Shown here in pieces: positions 1 through 10,768 of a DNA stretch of 64,000 nucleotides. The stretch is from the NCBI GenBank assembly GCA_021186555.1, contig JAJKFL010000003.1, positions 27,764,908 through 27,828,907 on the forward strand, written 5' to 3'. Within the stretch, counting starts at the first letter, position 1. Each line of letters opens with the position of its first letter. The position numbers and the translations under genes are program-made. The notes beneath the pieces were generated by a model. That model saw nothing but the letters and a program-made list of their open reading frames with translations, was not told where the DNA came from and ran no database searches. This DNA is from Reticulitermes speratus (lineage: Eukaryota > Arthropoda > Insecta > Blattodea > Rhinotermitidae).

Positions 1-726
1 TAGTCTGCCGACTTCTTTCTCCGTACCCCGACTGTCTTCGGAAGCCAGGTCCCTTTTTACCCTAACCCCCCCTTGGAGCCAACCTCTCTCCATACAAAAT
101 GAAGAGGGGTGGGGAGTGCCCAACTGCACCAACAAATGTTCGGCTACAGTAGCTTATCCTTTTATAATAAACACATCGTTGTGTTTGACGCTGATTTAAT
201 AATTAATCAGCTAATATCAAGTACTGTGCCTAGAGCTGGTAAGCCGGATAGCTCAATCATTTTACCGCACAGGCAACAGCTCGGACTGCCGGAGAATCGG
301 TGCTCCTTTCCTGCGAGCCAAAATTTTAATTTTTGCCACCGCGTCCAAAGAGGCTCTGTGACATGCCGCATATCACCACCATCTAAAAGAAAAGCTTAAG
401 AATGACTGGCACTACACTGCCATAAGAAGGCCACGGATAACAGTGGGTCGTAGTGTCAATTCTTTTGCCTTCCTTTATGCCGGCATTTGGCTGAAGGAAC
501 TGACAGAAAACACAAAATGCTTCTCAAGACATCCGATCTCTGGGCCAACATTTGAAGCCGGGACCTCCAGAATACAAAGTGCGAGTGCTTAACGCTTGAC
601 CACAAATCTCGAAAACAGAGGTCATAATATTAAAATAAATCACCGTTAGTTGTACATATACAAATATCCACGAGAATGTTTACTTATTCACATAAGCCTT
701 CCGACATGTTGCGGTTTGTCTCGAAC
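1..726. other. No confident gene; possible old SINE tail
   Basis: No open frame here looks like protein. The part at about 480-605 has a reverse-oriented tRNA-like B-box neighbourhood (ATTTGAAGCCGGGACC), as in the right ends of other SINEs in this window, so it may be an eroded SINE. The rest is unassigned. Confidence 0.3.
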
Positions 727-1303
727 ATCTTCACAAAAATTTTTACTTTTTTTCACCGTGCATTATGGTATTAAAATTCACTTAACAACCAACAACTGCA
801 CTATTAAATTAAAATATCACTTAAAGTTACCCTACATATGTTTCGGTCACTATTTGACCATCATCACGTTATCTGTATCTTTATGTTTTCACTTCACTGT
901 GCGCTATCCACTTTCTTATTGATTAATTTATTAATGTATTTCACTGGGAGTTGTTTTGTTCACTGCACTTATATACGTATTTGTCTGTTGAGATCGTCTG
1001 CGTCGAGTTATTATCACTGTTGTATGCTTTGATGTTTTGGTAGTGATAATAACTCGACGCAGACGATCTCAACAGACAAATACGTATATAAGTGCAGTGA
1101 ACAAAACAACTCCCAGTGAAATACATTAATAAATTAATCAATAAGAAAGTGGATAGCGCACAGTGAAGTGAAAACATAAAGATACAGATACCGTGATGAT
1201 GGTCAAATAGTGACCGAAACATATGTAGGGTAACTTTAAGTGATATTTTAATTTAATAGTGCAGTTGTTGGTTGTTAAGTGAATTTTAATCTTCACAAAA
1301 ATT
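727..1303. mobile_element. Fold-back (inverted-repeat) element with 15-bp target duplication
   Basis: Two arms of about 250 bp (about 770-1018 and 1042-1290) are near-perfect reverse complements around a loop of roughly 23 bases. The whole unit is flanked by the direct repeat ATCTTCACAAAAATT at 727-741 and 1289-1303. A duplication of that length suits target-primed retrotransposition better than cut-and-paste transposition. Each arm carries a hammerhead-like core (GTGATGA, GGTC/GACC stem, GAAA, CATATG, TA). Inverted copies like this are known for Penelope-type elements and for twin-primed retrocopies; which applies here is inference. The mirrored short open frames in the arms are by-products of the symmetry. 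Confidence 0.8.
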
Positions 1304-1355
1304 CTGTATGACACAGAATGTTTCTATTAGCTAATCACACAATAGTCACGCTTAT

Positions 1356-2217
1356 ACAAAGGGTGGGCGGTTTTTAAAATTAAATAATACAATTATGTTT
1401 CGTCTCATTATGCAACATTTGTTATTATTGAAACACATTACATGTCATTTTATTTAAAAAGTGCGCCATTTGGATGTCTCCCACCATTCTCACACACTGC
1501 TCCAGTCTTCCTCAAATATCGTTAATCAACCAACCCGTCACATCGTCCAGAATCCCCGCAGTTCCTTCCCGTATTCTGTGCTTAGTTCCTCGACGGTTCT
1601 ATGCTTGGAGATGAACAATTCACTTTTGATGTACCTCCACAGAAGGTAAGAACATGCGGATACAAAGGTGAATGTTCAGGCCGTGGAACATCACCGCCAT
1701 GGGAAATGACATGTGGAGGAGCATTTCTGGCAGAAAGTTTAATGATGCTCGTGCTGTACGGGCAGTTGCCCCTCGTGTTGAAACGGTACTGAAGACAGAT
1801 CAATTCCACGGTGACGTAACTCTGGTTCACAGAAGTTACGTCACATTTCCATATAGCGCTTGAATATCACAGTAACTGTGCACCTTCGTTGGTTCCAAAG
1901 GAGTAAGGGCCAATGACAACAGAAGATGCGACCCCACACCAAACAGTCAATTTCTCGCTGTGAAGAGGATGCTGATGGAGATCTTCTGGATTTTCAGGTG
2001 CCCATTAGGAATAATTCTGTTTTCCGTATTGTAACAACTACTCTCCAGTCTTGAAATAAGTTTCAACGAACACACGATGATGTGCAGTCCAGTGCACCGT
2101 TGTCACTGAAACGGTATGAAACAAGCTAGCAACTGACCTTGGCCCCACTAACTCAAACCACACGGTTGCCAAGATAACGGGAATTGAAAACCATCAGATT
2201 TTTCCGCCTCACCCTGT
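1356..2217 (-). mobile_element. Degenerate Tc1/mariner-superfamily transposon
   Basis: The minus-strand translation, across several frames, retains transposase-like blocks: HSEKLTVWCGVASS, then VISHGGDVPRPEHSP (matching the family's GDVPWPARSPDL region), then CENGGRHPNGALF at the C-terminus. Imperfect terminal inverted repeats (CAAAGGGTGGGCGG on the left; CAGGGTGAGGCGG read from the right) are bordered by TA on both sides. Stops and frameshifts are frequent and the N-terminal DNA-binding part is missing, so it is a dead copy. Confidence 0.7.
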
Positions 2218-2219
2218 AC

Positions 2220-3284
2220 GAACTAAAATTACAATTAAAATTCTGAAAAGCACATAACCTATAAGATACTTTTATCCTGTAAGATATGTAAATATGTAAA
2301 AATTACAATCCCAGAAGGAAAGTTGTAAACAGCAGAATAACCATCAAAGCCTTCAGTATGTAAATATACAGTCTGTACACCATTCAATAGGGTACAGTGC
2401 TTTAAGGACGTTTGTTCTTCATATAGCACATGTAGCACCAGGAGTCTAAATTAGTAAATGGAGTAGTATAATTACAGATAGTATTGTTACAATTTTGCCT
2501 GTGACACTGCCCTTGTTTATACGGTGCAGCACCACGCTTAATTTACTTATAGACTCTATTGAACAGTTAGGAATACGACAGGACCCTAGCCAAGTAAGAT
2601 GGATGTTCCACCAATCGTGCTATGATTTGGCATAGTGAAAGGGCATATTTTAGAGTGTATATGACGGTGTATATGGGTTTGAGATTCTATCGTGACTGTG
2701 GAGAAGTTACACATTTTATATTTACATAATTATGGGTCTCAAGACGGTTCAGGTCTACCGTAACGAACAGGAAGGACTACGTGAATAAATACAAATTTTG
2801 TAAGGCTTATGCATGCACAATTGCTCTTATTTGGTTTTAATATTAGTGATGGTTTGTACAGGGTAGAAAAATGTATGTTTAAAAAAACAGAAAATAAAAT
2901 TGCTAAACCAAATTTATAATTTGTTAAGAACTGCGCTGTTGATCTCAGTGCTACGTGATATTGCTAACTCTGCTAGGGTGTATAAGTCGTAACTGGGGGG
3001 CAAATCTCCGTAGATGAGGCCCTTTGCGCTAAGTTGTGCCTTGGATCAGCCACTTGAGACATAATAAAGCTGCACCTGCCAAAGCGAATTTTCAGCAGTC
3101 ACGAAAGCAGTAAAACTTACTGTATGTACGTAACAAGATGGGCGAGAGGCGGCAGTCTCTCAAGTGCGCAGTTCACAGAGATCACCCCATCATTTGAGGG
3201 GAGCACGTAACGTCTCCAGAGAAAAGGGCCTTAACACGACTGACTTTATAGAACATTAAACGTACTACTGTTACCTCATGAACT
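2220..3284. other. Unassigned AT-rich sequence
   Basis: I see no exon, RNA gene or recognised repeat here. Confidence 0.4.
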
Positions 3285-3660
3285 ACATGGAGCAGAGTCC
3301 TCCCTGAGAAACTGACAGTCGCACGGTTGATTAAAATTTACTTGTCATGTATGGAAGCCGAAGCCCACAAATGAGCCCAATACTGAGCCAAGTATCCAGC
3401 CCACTCACACACTTCCTCTTTGCGATTCACGTAAATGTTGTTCTCCCACGAACATCTAAGTCTCTTCAGTGCTCTTATGGCTCTTCGGATCGTAATTTTT
3501 TCTAACTCTTGTGTGTCTCAAGCCACGTCCTTTTCATCCTCTTTGATTTGATGATGTTAATAGTATTCTAGAGTAGCACAAGTTAAAATCCGTCTCACTG
3601 TGTAATGTTTTTATCCTCCTGTTACTTCTGCCCTCTTACCTGAACATATTAACCTCAGAA
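3285..3660 (-). mobile_element. Old 3' remnant of the window's RTE-like LINE
   Basis: It starts with the tail motif ATGGAGCAGAGTCCT that recurs at 9512 and, changed, at 8308, 47392 and 58450. It then contains TTTGATTTGATGATG-type sequence matching the C-terminal coding part of the LINE at 10113-13215. No frame remains open. Confidence 0.5.
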
Positions 3661-3839
3661 CCTTCAATAATCTTTTTAGTTCAGTTTTGCTCTTTATGGA
3701 TAAGAAATAAACATAATTTATTGGGTTTTTTAACGAGCATGTGAGCAGGTCAGATTATTTAGTGTTGAACGAGAGGAAAAGGTATCGGGAAGGATATACA
3801 TGGAAGTTTTCTTCTTCTAAATTAAGAAAATATCTCAGA

Positions 3840-4010
3840 ATTTTCCTACAGAGAGTGAGGAAACTCATGAAGGCCTTAATATAACCAAACTCTGAGCTGA
3901 GATTTGAACCCGGGAACCCCCGGAATAAGAAGTAGGAGTGCTGATCGCGCCTTTTGTATGATGTAAGGAGCATAAATATGTTGTAGTGAGAACTGCACCA
4001 ATAGTTCCAA
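3840..4010 (-). repeat. Probable tRNA-derived SINE remnant
   Basis: The stretch GAGATTTGAACCCGGGAACC is a reversed B-box-like block as found in tRNA-headed SINEs, next to AAGTAGGAGTGCTGA, which resembles a tRNA anticodon arm read backwards. It is a single diverged copy. Confidence 0.35.
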
Positions 4011-4674
4011 CATTCTGACAACATACTTAAAATGCAGACTATAGCTGAGACGATCCCTTACGGGGGCAGTATCAAGATGCAGATAAGAATTTATACATTT
4101 ATTTGCTGAATAAATCTAAAATGTAAATTAAATGCAGTGATGATAGAGAAAAAGGAAAAGGAAAGAGGTCAAGATTTATTAAAGGCATTGCCTTACGTAA
4201 AAAAAAGACTTTCTGAAATATTAGGAATGCCTACACAACACTAAACGCAAAACAATAGAAGACATTTATTTCAATTTTAACTTCACTGTAATCTTCTGCA
4301 AACGGTAAAGAAATGTTACATTTTGCTCTTTCTTGTGTGTGTGTACGAATTTAGATGTAATTTCGCTATGGTGTATTTAGCCTGAAGATTGTGTTACATC
4401 TCCAACGAAATTACAGGCCTACGTGACATAAATAACCTTCATGACAACAAGAGATTCCCGCGCTAAACATTGTTCACCTAACTTTCAAGGAAAGAACTTA
4501 CAATTTCTTTACTGTCTATGTATACAAATTTTAGACCTGAACTAAGTAGAAGAGAGGAAAAAACACTGGAAGAGTGAGTAACACTTTTCTTTGGGGGAGG
4601 AAGCAGACAGTGTCGCTTGTTTACGTTCCGAGGCTTCGGCGGCCCGTCGTTCTCACTGCAGCAACATGAAAATG

Positions 4675-4975
4675 AAGGTAAAAGTGAAACGTCATGGTAA
4701 AGCAATCCCATTACAGGCCTGGACAGGCCCTTAGTGTTCCAGGAGGTTGAGGCTCCCAGATTTCTAGACAATCGGCACATGAAGGTGGTAAGGTTGTCAG
4801 CCCTACGCACCGGTCGCCTTTACCCCTTCCCCCCCAGAAAATATTCCTGCTACTCATTTCTGTTAGAGGCTGATTCGACCCCAGGGCCATAGTGCGGCCA
4901 GAAGGATTATGTCAATGAAACATTCCAATGACACCATCGGGAATCGAACCCGCGACCTTCCGGCGTGTAGTGCGT
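4675..4975 (-). repeat. tRNA-derived SINE, family B, copy 1
   Basis: It closely matches 17097-17408: both share the block from CAGGCCCTTAG through TTTCTAGACAATCGG and GGTTGTCAGCCCTACGCAC, then a reversed B box (GGGAATCGAACCCGCGACC). Read on the minus strand this is a tRNA-like head followed by a shared body. The head is cut short here after the B box, so this copy is 5'-truncated. Confidence 0.75.
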
Positions 4976-5165
4976 GTTTTATTTTGTGACTGTTACTTTA
5001 TTCTCACAATAAATGTTATTATTTGTCTCAATAACACTAACTGACCTGCCTTAAAATGGAAACTGTATTGTCTGAGGCAGAAACAGAATTTTTCTCCATT
5101 ATTTAGATGGAATTTCAACTTCTTTTCAAATGATTACGTATTCCTACTTTCATTGCCCCATATGT

Positions 5166-5231
5166 GTGTGTGTGTGTGGAATATTCAGCTTCACATATAA
5201 CCCCTTTTTTCTCCCCCCCCCCCCCCCCCCG
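5166..5231. repeat. Low-complexity tract: (TG)n and poly-C
   Basis: A short TG run at about 5166-5178 is followed by a run of about 17 C at 5213-5230. Such poly-C runs are prone to length error in sequencing. Confidence 0.9.
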
Positions 5232-6065
5232 AACTGGCCAGGATAAACCTTCGTTATGGGTCATTAGTAGTTAAACTAATAAAAATTAGTGACATTTAAA
5301 AATTTGTAAATTAATGTAGACCAAATTAATGGGATAAAAACTGTGGTTATTTAAAGCCATGCCTGATTATCTGCTACAGCTTCTTCGACAAAACGCTCTC
5401 CGCATTACAACATCTGCTGCTGACAGTGTCACGAATCCAGTGTTCATTTCGGTGATGCATGTCAATAAATACGCTCCTCTATTTCACTAAAACTAATTGC
5501 AGCTATCAAAAGTAGGCTGTCGCGTTCCAATCACAGCATACAGCACACTTCCGCTATAAGGATTTTGAAATTCCGAAGGCACATGAAGTATAATCATACG
5601 AACCGAATATTTTGGCAACCTATCTGCTACCGAGATTCTTAACTTCCACATTTTCAATATTCCGGTTCCAATATTGTGACGTCTTTTAAAGGGTAGGAGA
5701 ATTTGTCGATAGATATCGATACGTTGTATTTTTTCATTAAAGGTATGTGTATATAAGTTGATATTAGGTAAGTAGGCGTACGTAAGACCAATTTATACTA
5801 CGTAAATGCGCAAGAGGATTTCCGATTAATTTAAAGGTGCTACTCGTATCAGGCGAATCCCGCTATTTGTTAGATGACAGAAATACTGTTGACAAACTAA
5901 GCATTTTATCCTGAAAATAGAAACAGTGTTTTTCTTCTAATGGTTGGTACCTACCTACTAGAAAACACGGTGCCATAACTAATCTCTATAACACAAGATG
6001 ATTCCTTACCGCTGTGACAAAATTTGATATACTTGATACATTTTAAACCCAAGTAATATAAACAC
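5232..6065. other. Unassigned sequence
   Basis: No gene or repeat recognised. A DRE-like element, ATAGATATCGATACG, lies near 5708-5722, but no exon is visible nearby, so it is probably chance. Confidence 0.3.
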
Positions 6066-6335
6066 AGCCGATCCCAGTGGCCGCGCGGTCTAAGGCGTGG
6101 GTCTATAGCCGCTCGCTTGCTGGGATTGTGGGTTCGAATCCCGCCGGGGCATGGATCTCTGTCTCTTGTGAGTGTTGTGTGTTTTCAGGTAGAGGTCTCT
6201 GCGACGGGCTGGTCACTCGTCCAGAGGAGTCCTACCGACTGTGGTGTGTCTAAAAAGTGTGATCATGAAACCTCGAAAAATGAGGAGGCCTAGGCCCCCT
6301 AGGGGCTGTCGGGCCATAGGAAAAAAATATATAAA
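6066..6335 (+). repeat. tRNA-derived SINE, family A, copy 1
   Basis: The head has an A-box-like GTGGCCGCGCGGTC and a canonical B box GGTTCGAATCC at 6131-6141, spaced as in a tRNA. The body runs through GGTCACTCGTCCAGAGGAGTC to CCTAGGGGCTGTCGGGCC and an A-rich tail. Copy 2 at 8713-8987 is in the opposite orientation. It is a retroposon, not a working tRNA: the acceptor stem is not preserved. Confidence 0.9.
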
Positions 6336-6974
6336 CACAAATAAATTTATAGCACAAGTGTGTCTAAGGAAAACAAAAAAGAACATAAGAAAATAAATTT
6401 AAAATAACGTAGAGTGAACAACCGCCACAAAGACTGTTAGTAAACACAAAACAACACAGATTTAAAGAAAACAAACCCCCTTAATATTGCTGTACCCTAC
6501 ATGACAGAAACCAATCATTTCCTTATCTACAAATTATAAAAACCGAACATTACTTAACTAATCACGTGTTTCGAATAACAGGCCATAAAGAAAAGTAAGT
6601 AACTGACATGCCCCCAAATCATAAACACAGACTCGCTCTGTGTTGACAGCCGCAAAGCACAATTCTTGGTACCAGCGGACTTCTCTCAATGAGTAACTTC
6701 GAACGTACGTAACTACGCTACTTCAGCTACTACAGCCCTCTACGTATAGTTACTATTGTGTAAATGTACTAAATGGCATAATCGTTGAGGAAAAGTTATG
6801 ATTCTTATTTTCAATAAGGTGCAAACCCTGTAAGCATAACGGCAGTAATGAGTTCTTATTAGCAGCATTACTTGTGTTATGCTCAGTGGGTTTGATCGTT
6901 ACCGACTGCATAGTAGCATAACAGTATGGGAACATTTAACACATCAACTAAAAATGAACTTAATAAAATACGAT
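6336..6974. other. Unassigned AT-rich sequence
   Basis: No exon or repeat could be supported. Confidence 0.35.
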
Positions 6975-7036
6975 TCATAACACGTATTAAATTCCTACAT
7001 GTTTCGGCACCGGGGTGCCATCCTTAGGGAGTTTTA
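6975..7036 (-). ncRNA. Hammerhead-ribozyme-like core (degenerate)
   Basis: On the minus strand: stem I strand AAACTCC, core CTAAGGA (consensus CTGANGA with position 5 changed), stem II GGCAC/GTGCC, then GAAA, CATG, TA, and stem I strand GGAATTT. The two stem I strands pair at 6 of 7 positions. The G5 change should abolish cleavage, so it is a relic rather than an active ribozyme. Confidence 0.5.
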
Positions 7037-8290
7037 GAAGAAAGAAATATAATCGCATGTTAATCAAGGCATTACACTGTCCGTATTGGAATGTTTATAT
7101 TGCGAACAACGAAAAACGAATCTTCCCCGTCTTTCTAACTTGACTCCTTCGTAAATTAAAGTTCCTAATACCCATGGTCGAATTCTCCCCCGCCCCCTCC
7201 CCCAGTGTTATTAACCAAGTAACGCCTATGGAGGAAAATATACATATGTAAATATATTCTGTCCAGAATTCCTGCATTATTGAACTTTCCTGTAGAGGAC
7301 GCCAATTTACAACTAAAGTTGCTTTATACTAATCGCATGAGTATATGGGCTTTTTTCCGATGACAAAAGCAAATCAAAGTGGAAAGTGCAACAGTTACAT
7401 TTAATACACGACTGTGCAATTTCATTCCTTAGTACTGTTCATTTTCACAGAGCCTGAGTGCAAAGAAAGCACCTTGTGTTCTGGAGCAAAAGATGATTAA
7501 GTTGACTTTTGTGTCACTTTTACTGAATTAACATAAAGTCAAACGTACGTACCAAAGGACTTAACGATGCAGGACCACTTGACCACAACGCGATGCACAG
7601 AGAAATACAGGAGGCACACTACTTCTGCGATCAACACACTGACACAAACTGCAGCAACGTTCTGTGGGGGATGAGGGAGAAACAAAATTACTAACGCACC
7701 AGAAGATGTCACTAATGTCATAACCACTTTTACTGCTTCGATATGAATGAGTCACTGAACAAGTTTAAATGAAATGAGGAATTTCAATATAAACCCACGC
7801 ATAAAATGAAGTGTGCATACAATTCCGAAGTGTCGGTACTTCTAACACAAATTTAAAAAAACATTTCGGAGAAAATTGGACATATTTACGTACGTCTACG
7901 TGGCCTGGAATCGAGACCACTTTTGTAATTCTACAACTGTGAATACTTCAGGGCCTTGTCAGGACCCTACTTATGCAACTTAAAATGTCCGACCTAATGC
8001 TACGCACCCGCGATTCTGATGTTTAGGCAATCTACTGCCGTACACAATTTATATGGCAATTTCTTGAGGTTTATATAGGAATTAGGTTCTCACGGCAGTT
8101 ACTATGGGGACTGTTGTTTTCAGTGATGTGATGCCGTGTAGTCTGGTAGAATTTACTGACGTTTCGGAAGAGCTTTAATGTTTAGTTTTCTATCCTAAAG
8201 CTGGACGTCGTAGGTTCCTCCAAAACATTGAAAATTTCCCACAAGACTACAAAGTGTCACAGCCCAGATGACAATAAGCTTAGTTTTACA
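7037..8290. other. Unassigned sequence
   Basis: No host exon or transposase block recognised. Confidence 0.35.
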
Positions 8291-8299
8291 GCGCCCTTT

Positions 8300-8600
8300 C
8301 ATGCTCACTCCATGGAGCAGTCCTTGGGAAGCCACAATTCCACAGCTGGTCAAGAAAATGCCTCGCATTTGATGGAATCCGAAGTTTCATTACCGTGTTC
8401 AGAACAGCTAGCCACTTGCCCTAAACTGAGTCAGATGGATCCACTTACATTTATGTCTTCCAAGCACTCTGTTTTCCTTCAGGTACTGAGACAAAAACCC
8501 TGCCTGCATTTCTCCTCTCTCCCATGCATGCCACATGCCCCACCCATCTCATCCTCCTTGATTTGATCACCTTAATTATATTACATATTCAGATGCTACT
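8300..8600 (-). mobile_element. 3' remnant of RTE-like LINE
   Basis: TGGAGCAGTCCTTGGGAAG starts a block whose later part (CTCATCCTCCTTGATTTGATC) matches 10285-10312 of the long LINE copy. No usable coding frame remains. Confidence 0.6.
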
Positions 8601-8712
8601 GAGAAATATTGCACAACTATTGTTTTTCATGTCAGTTTAAAAACCATCTTGTAATGTCCATGAATGCTGCAGAACATACCTTTGTACAACAAATCATCAT
8701 CATCATCTACTT

Positions 8713-8987
8713 TTTCTTATTCTTTTCTTTTTCTCAATGGCTCGACAGCCCCTTAGGGGCCTAGGCCGCCTCATTTTTCGAGGCTTCACGATCACACTGT
8801 TAGACACACCACACTCGGTAGGACTCCTCTGGACGAGTGATCAGCCCGACGCAGAGATCTCTACCTGACAACACACAACACTCACATGAGAAAGACATCG
8901 ATGCCCCCGGCGGAATTCGAACCCACAATCCCAGTAAGCGAGCGGCCGCAGACCCACGCCTTAGACCACACGGCCACTGGGATCGGC
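8713..8987 (-). repeat. tRNA-derived SINE, family A, copy 2
   Basis: Reverse complement of the 6066-6335 element with high identity across head, body and tail, including B box GGTTCGAATTCC and the 3' GGGGCTGTCGAGCC block followed by an A/G-rich tail. It lies directly upstream of a LINE reverse-transcriptase fragment. Confidence 0.9.
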
Positions 8988-8999
8988 TCATCTACTATT

Positions 9000-9497
9000 A
9001 CCAATTCAATATTGTATTTAGACTACATACCACCATTAGTTTGTTCACAATGCCAAGTTGATGCCATTTATTTTGATTTAAGCAGCGCCTTTGACGTCGT
9101 TCCATTAGGATATGGGCTCCTGTTATTTAATGTATTTACTAATGACCTCTGCAGTTCCAATAAGCACTTACGATATTTTTTATTTGCTGACAATATCAAA
9201 ATTTTTCGTACCATAAGCTCTGTTGCTAACTGTACACATCTACAATCTGACACTTATTCCATTCATGGTTGGTGTGCTGCTAACCATATGAAACATATCA
9301 TTGACAAAACTAAAGCCATTACCTTTACGAGGAAAACTAATGCAGTTAACTATAAGGACAAACTGTGTGACAAATGTACAAATCGTGCTGGATCTGTCAG
9401 AGATCTAGGAGTACTTTCGGATTCTAAACTTTATTTTCATCACCATGTTGACTACATATTTTCTCAATCACTCAAAATGCTGGGACTCACTAACTAA
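9000..9497 (+). mobile_element. Jockey/CR1-type LINE reverse-transcriptase fragment
   Basis: The translation reads YFDLSSAFDVVP, then LLLFNVFTNDL, then YFLFADNIKIF, and ends DLGVLSDSKLYFHHHVDYIF. These are RT motifs of Jockey-superfamily non-LTR elements. Two defects are visible. About one motif is deleted between FDVVP and the PLLFN-like block. The catalytic FADD box reads FADN. The fragment ends at a stop after MLGLTN. Confidence 0.85.
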
Positions 9498-9640
9498 CTA
9501 ACCAACTACATGGAGCAGAGTCCTTCTTGAGAAGTTAACAGGTCCTCAGCTAGTCAAGAAATTCCCTGCATTTTATGGAACCCGAAGGTTCATTACCGTA
9601 TTGACAAGAGCCAGCCACCTGTCCCTATCCTGAGACATAT

Positions 9641-10112
9641 CATACATACATACGTTCCATGGATCCATAAGTCTGTCGAAGTGACAATTGGATGTGGAAT
9701 AAGTCATAATATACAAATATACAGCTATACAGACTATAGAATTTTACATTTGAACACTATAAACTAAAACACTATAAATGTGTTACATACCTCACTATGA
9801 ACCATCTTTATACATAAAAAATTCATCTACTGAGTAAAAGCAGTGTGTATTTAAGTATTTTCTTAATGCTACTTTAAATTCTGTCTTTTCTTTCTTAAGA
9901 CTTATGAGACTCACAGGGAGTCTGTTGAAAATTCTGATACCGGCATGTACTTTTTTGAAAACAGGATAGGTTGGCATTTGGTCTCTGCAGGTGGTGCTTA
10001 TTCCTGGTGTCTATACTGTGTATAGATGAATTTGTTTGAAAATGTTCTTGATTATTTAAAATAAAGTTCATTAATGAAAATATATATTGACATGGAATAG
10101 GTAACATCTCTA
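9641..10112 (-). mobile_element. 3' tail of a different LINE, nested inside the RTE-like LINE
   Basis: The minus-strand translation ends with AGIRIFNRLPVSL, then a lysine/glutamate-rich link, then ALRKYLNTHCFYSVDEF, the typical C-terminus of a Jockey/CR1-type polyprotein. Upstream in another frame is TRNKHHLQRP, so there is one frameshift. The 3' end carries a short (TATG)n run at about 9655-9642, common at the 3' end of such elements. It is 5'-truncated. Confidence 0.75.
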
Positions 10113-10119
10113 ATTTAAA

Positions 10120-10584
10120 TCAATCCAGTCCATGCCCCCCATCCCACTTCTTGAAGATCCATTTCATATTATCCTCCCATCTATGCCTGGGTCTTCCAAG
10201 TGGTCTCCTTCCCTCAGGTCTCCTCACCAAAATCCTGTATGCAACTCTCCCCTCCCCCATACGTGCTACATTCCCCACCCACCTCATTCTTCTTGATTTG
10301 ATCACCCAAATAATATTTGGTGATGAATACAGATCAGTTCCTTGTTATGTAGTCTTCTCCACTCCCGTTACCTCGTCCCTCTTAGGCCCACATATCCTCA
10401 ACAACCTATTCTCGAACACCCTCAGACTATACTCCTCCCTCAGTGTGCGAGACCAAGTTTTACACCCATACAAAACAACAGGCAAAACTATAGTTCTGTA
10501 TATCTTAATCTTTATATTTTTGGATAGCAAACTGGAAGACAGAAGATCCTGCACCGAATGATAAGCAGCATTCCCCGACTTCAA
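10120..10584 (-). pseudogene. LINE C-terminal domain
   Basis: Two minus-strand segments. The first carries YRTIVLPVVLYGCKTWS (typical post-RT block). The second carries RRMRWVGNVARMGEGRVAY and RPLGRPRHRWEDN, the usual C-terminal signature of this LINE group. They are separated by a stop/frameshift near 10340. Confidence 0.85.
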
Positions 10585-10768
10585 TCTGCTCTTAATTTCT
10601 TCATGAATGGAATTTCGATTCGTTAGGGTTCTTCCCTAATATTTGAACTGTTCCACCCTTTCAAAGGATTTATTATCTATCTTTATGTTGTGATTTTGTC
10701 CTGCATTCTGATTACAAGACATGACCATGTATTTAGTTTTCTCAGCATTTACTTCGAGACCAATCTCC

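Noticed and set aside
838..1222. Mirrored open frames beginning MFRSLFDHHH on both strands
   Set aside because: They are produced by the inverted repeat; no homology, no codon bias.
4478..4810. 110-codon minus-strand frame
   Set aside because: Its N-terminal half is SINE family B; the frame at 16988-17218 repeats the same residues for that reason.
5708..5722. DREF-like TATCGATA promoter motif
   Set aside because: No coding exon within several kilobases; a single motif is not evidence of a promoter.
6066..6150. tRNA gene suggested by A and B boxes
   Set aside because: No acceptor-stem pairing, and the same sequence with a long shared body recurs at 8713-8987, so it is a SINE head.
8228..8566. 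112-codon plus-strand frame
   Set aside because: It lies antisense to a LINE tail remnant and matches the non-coding strand of the 10.3-kb copy.
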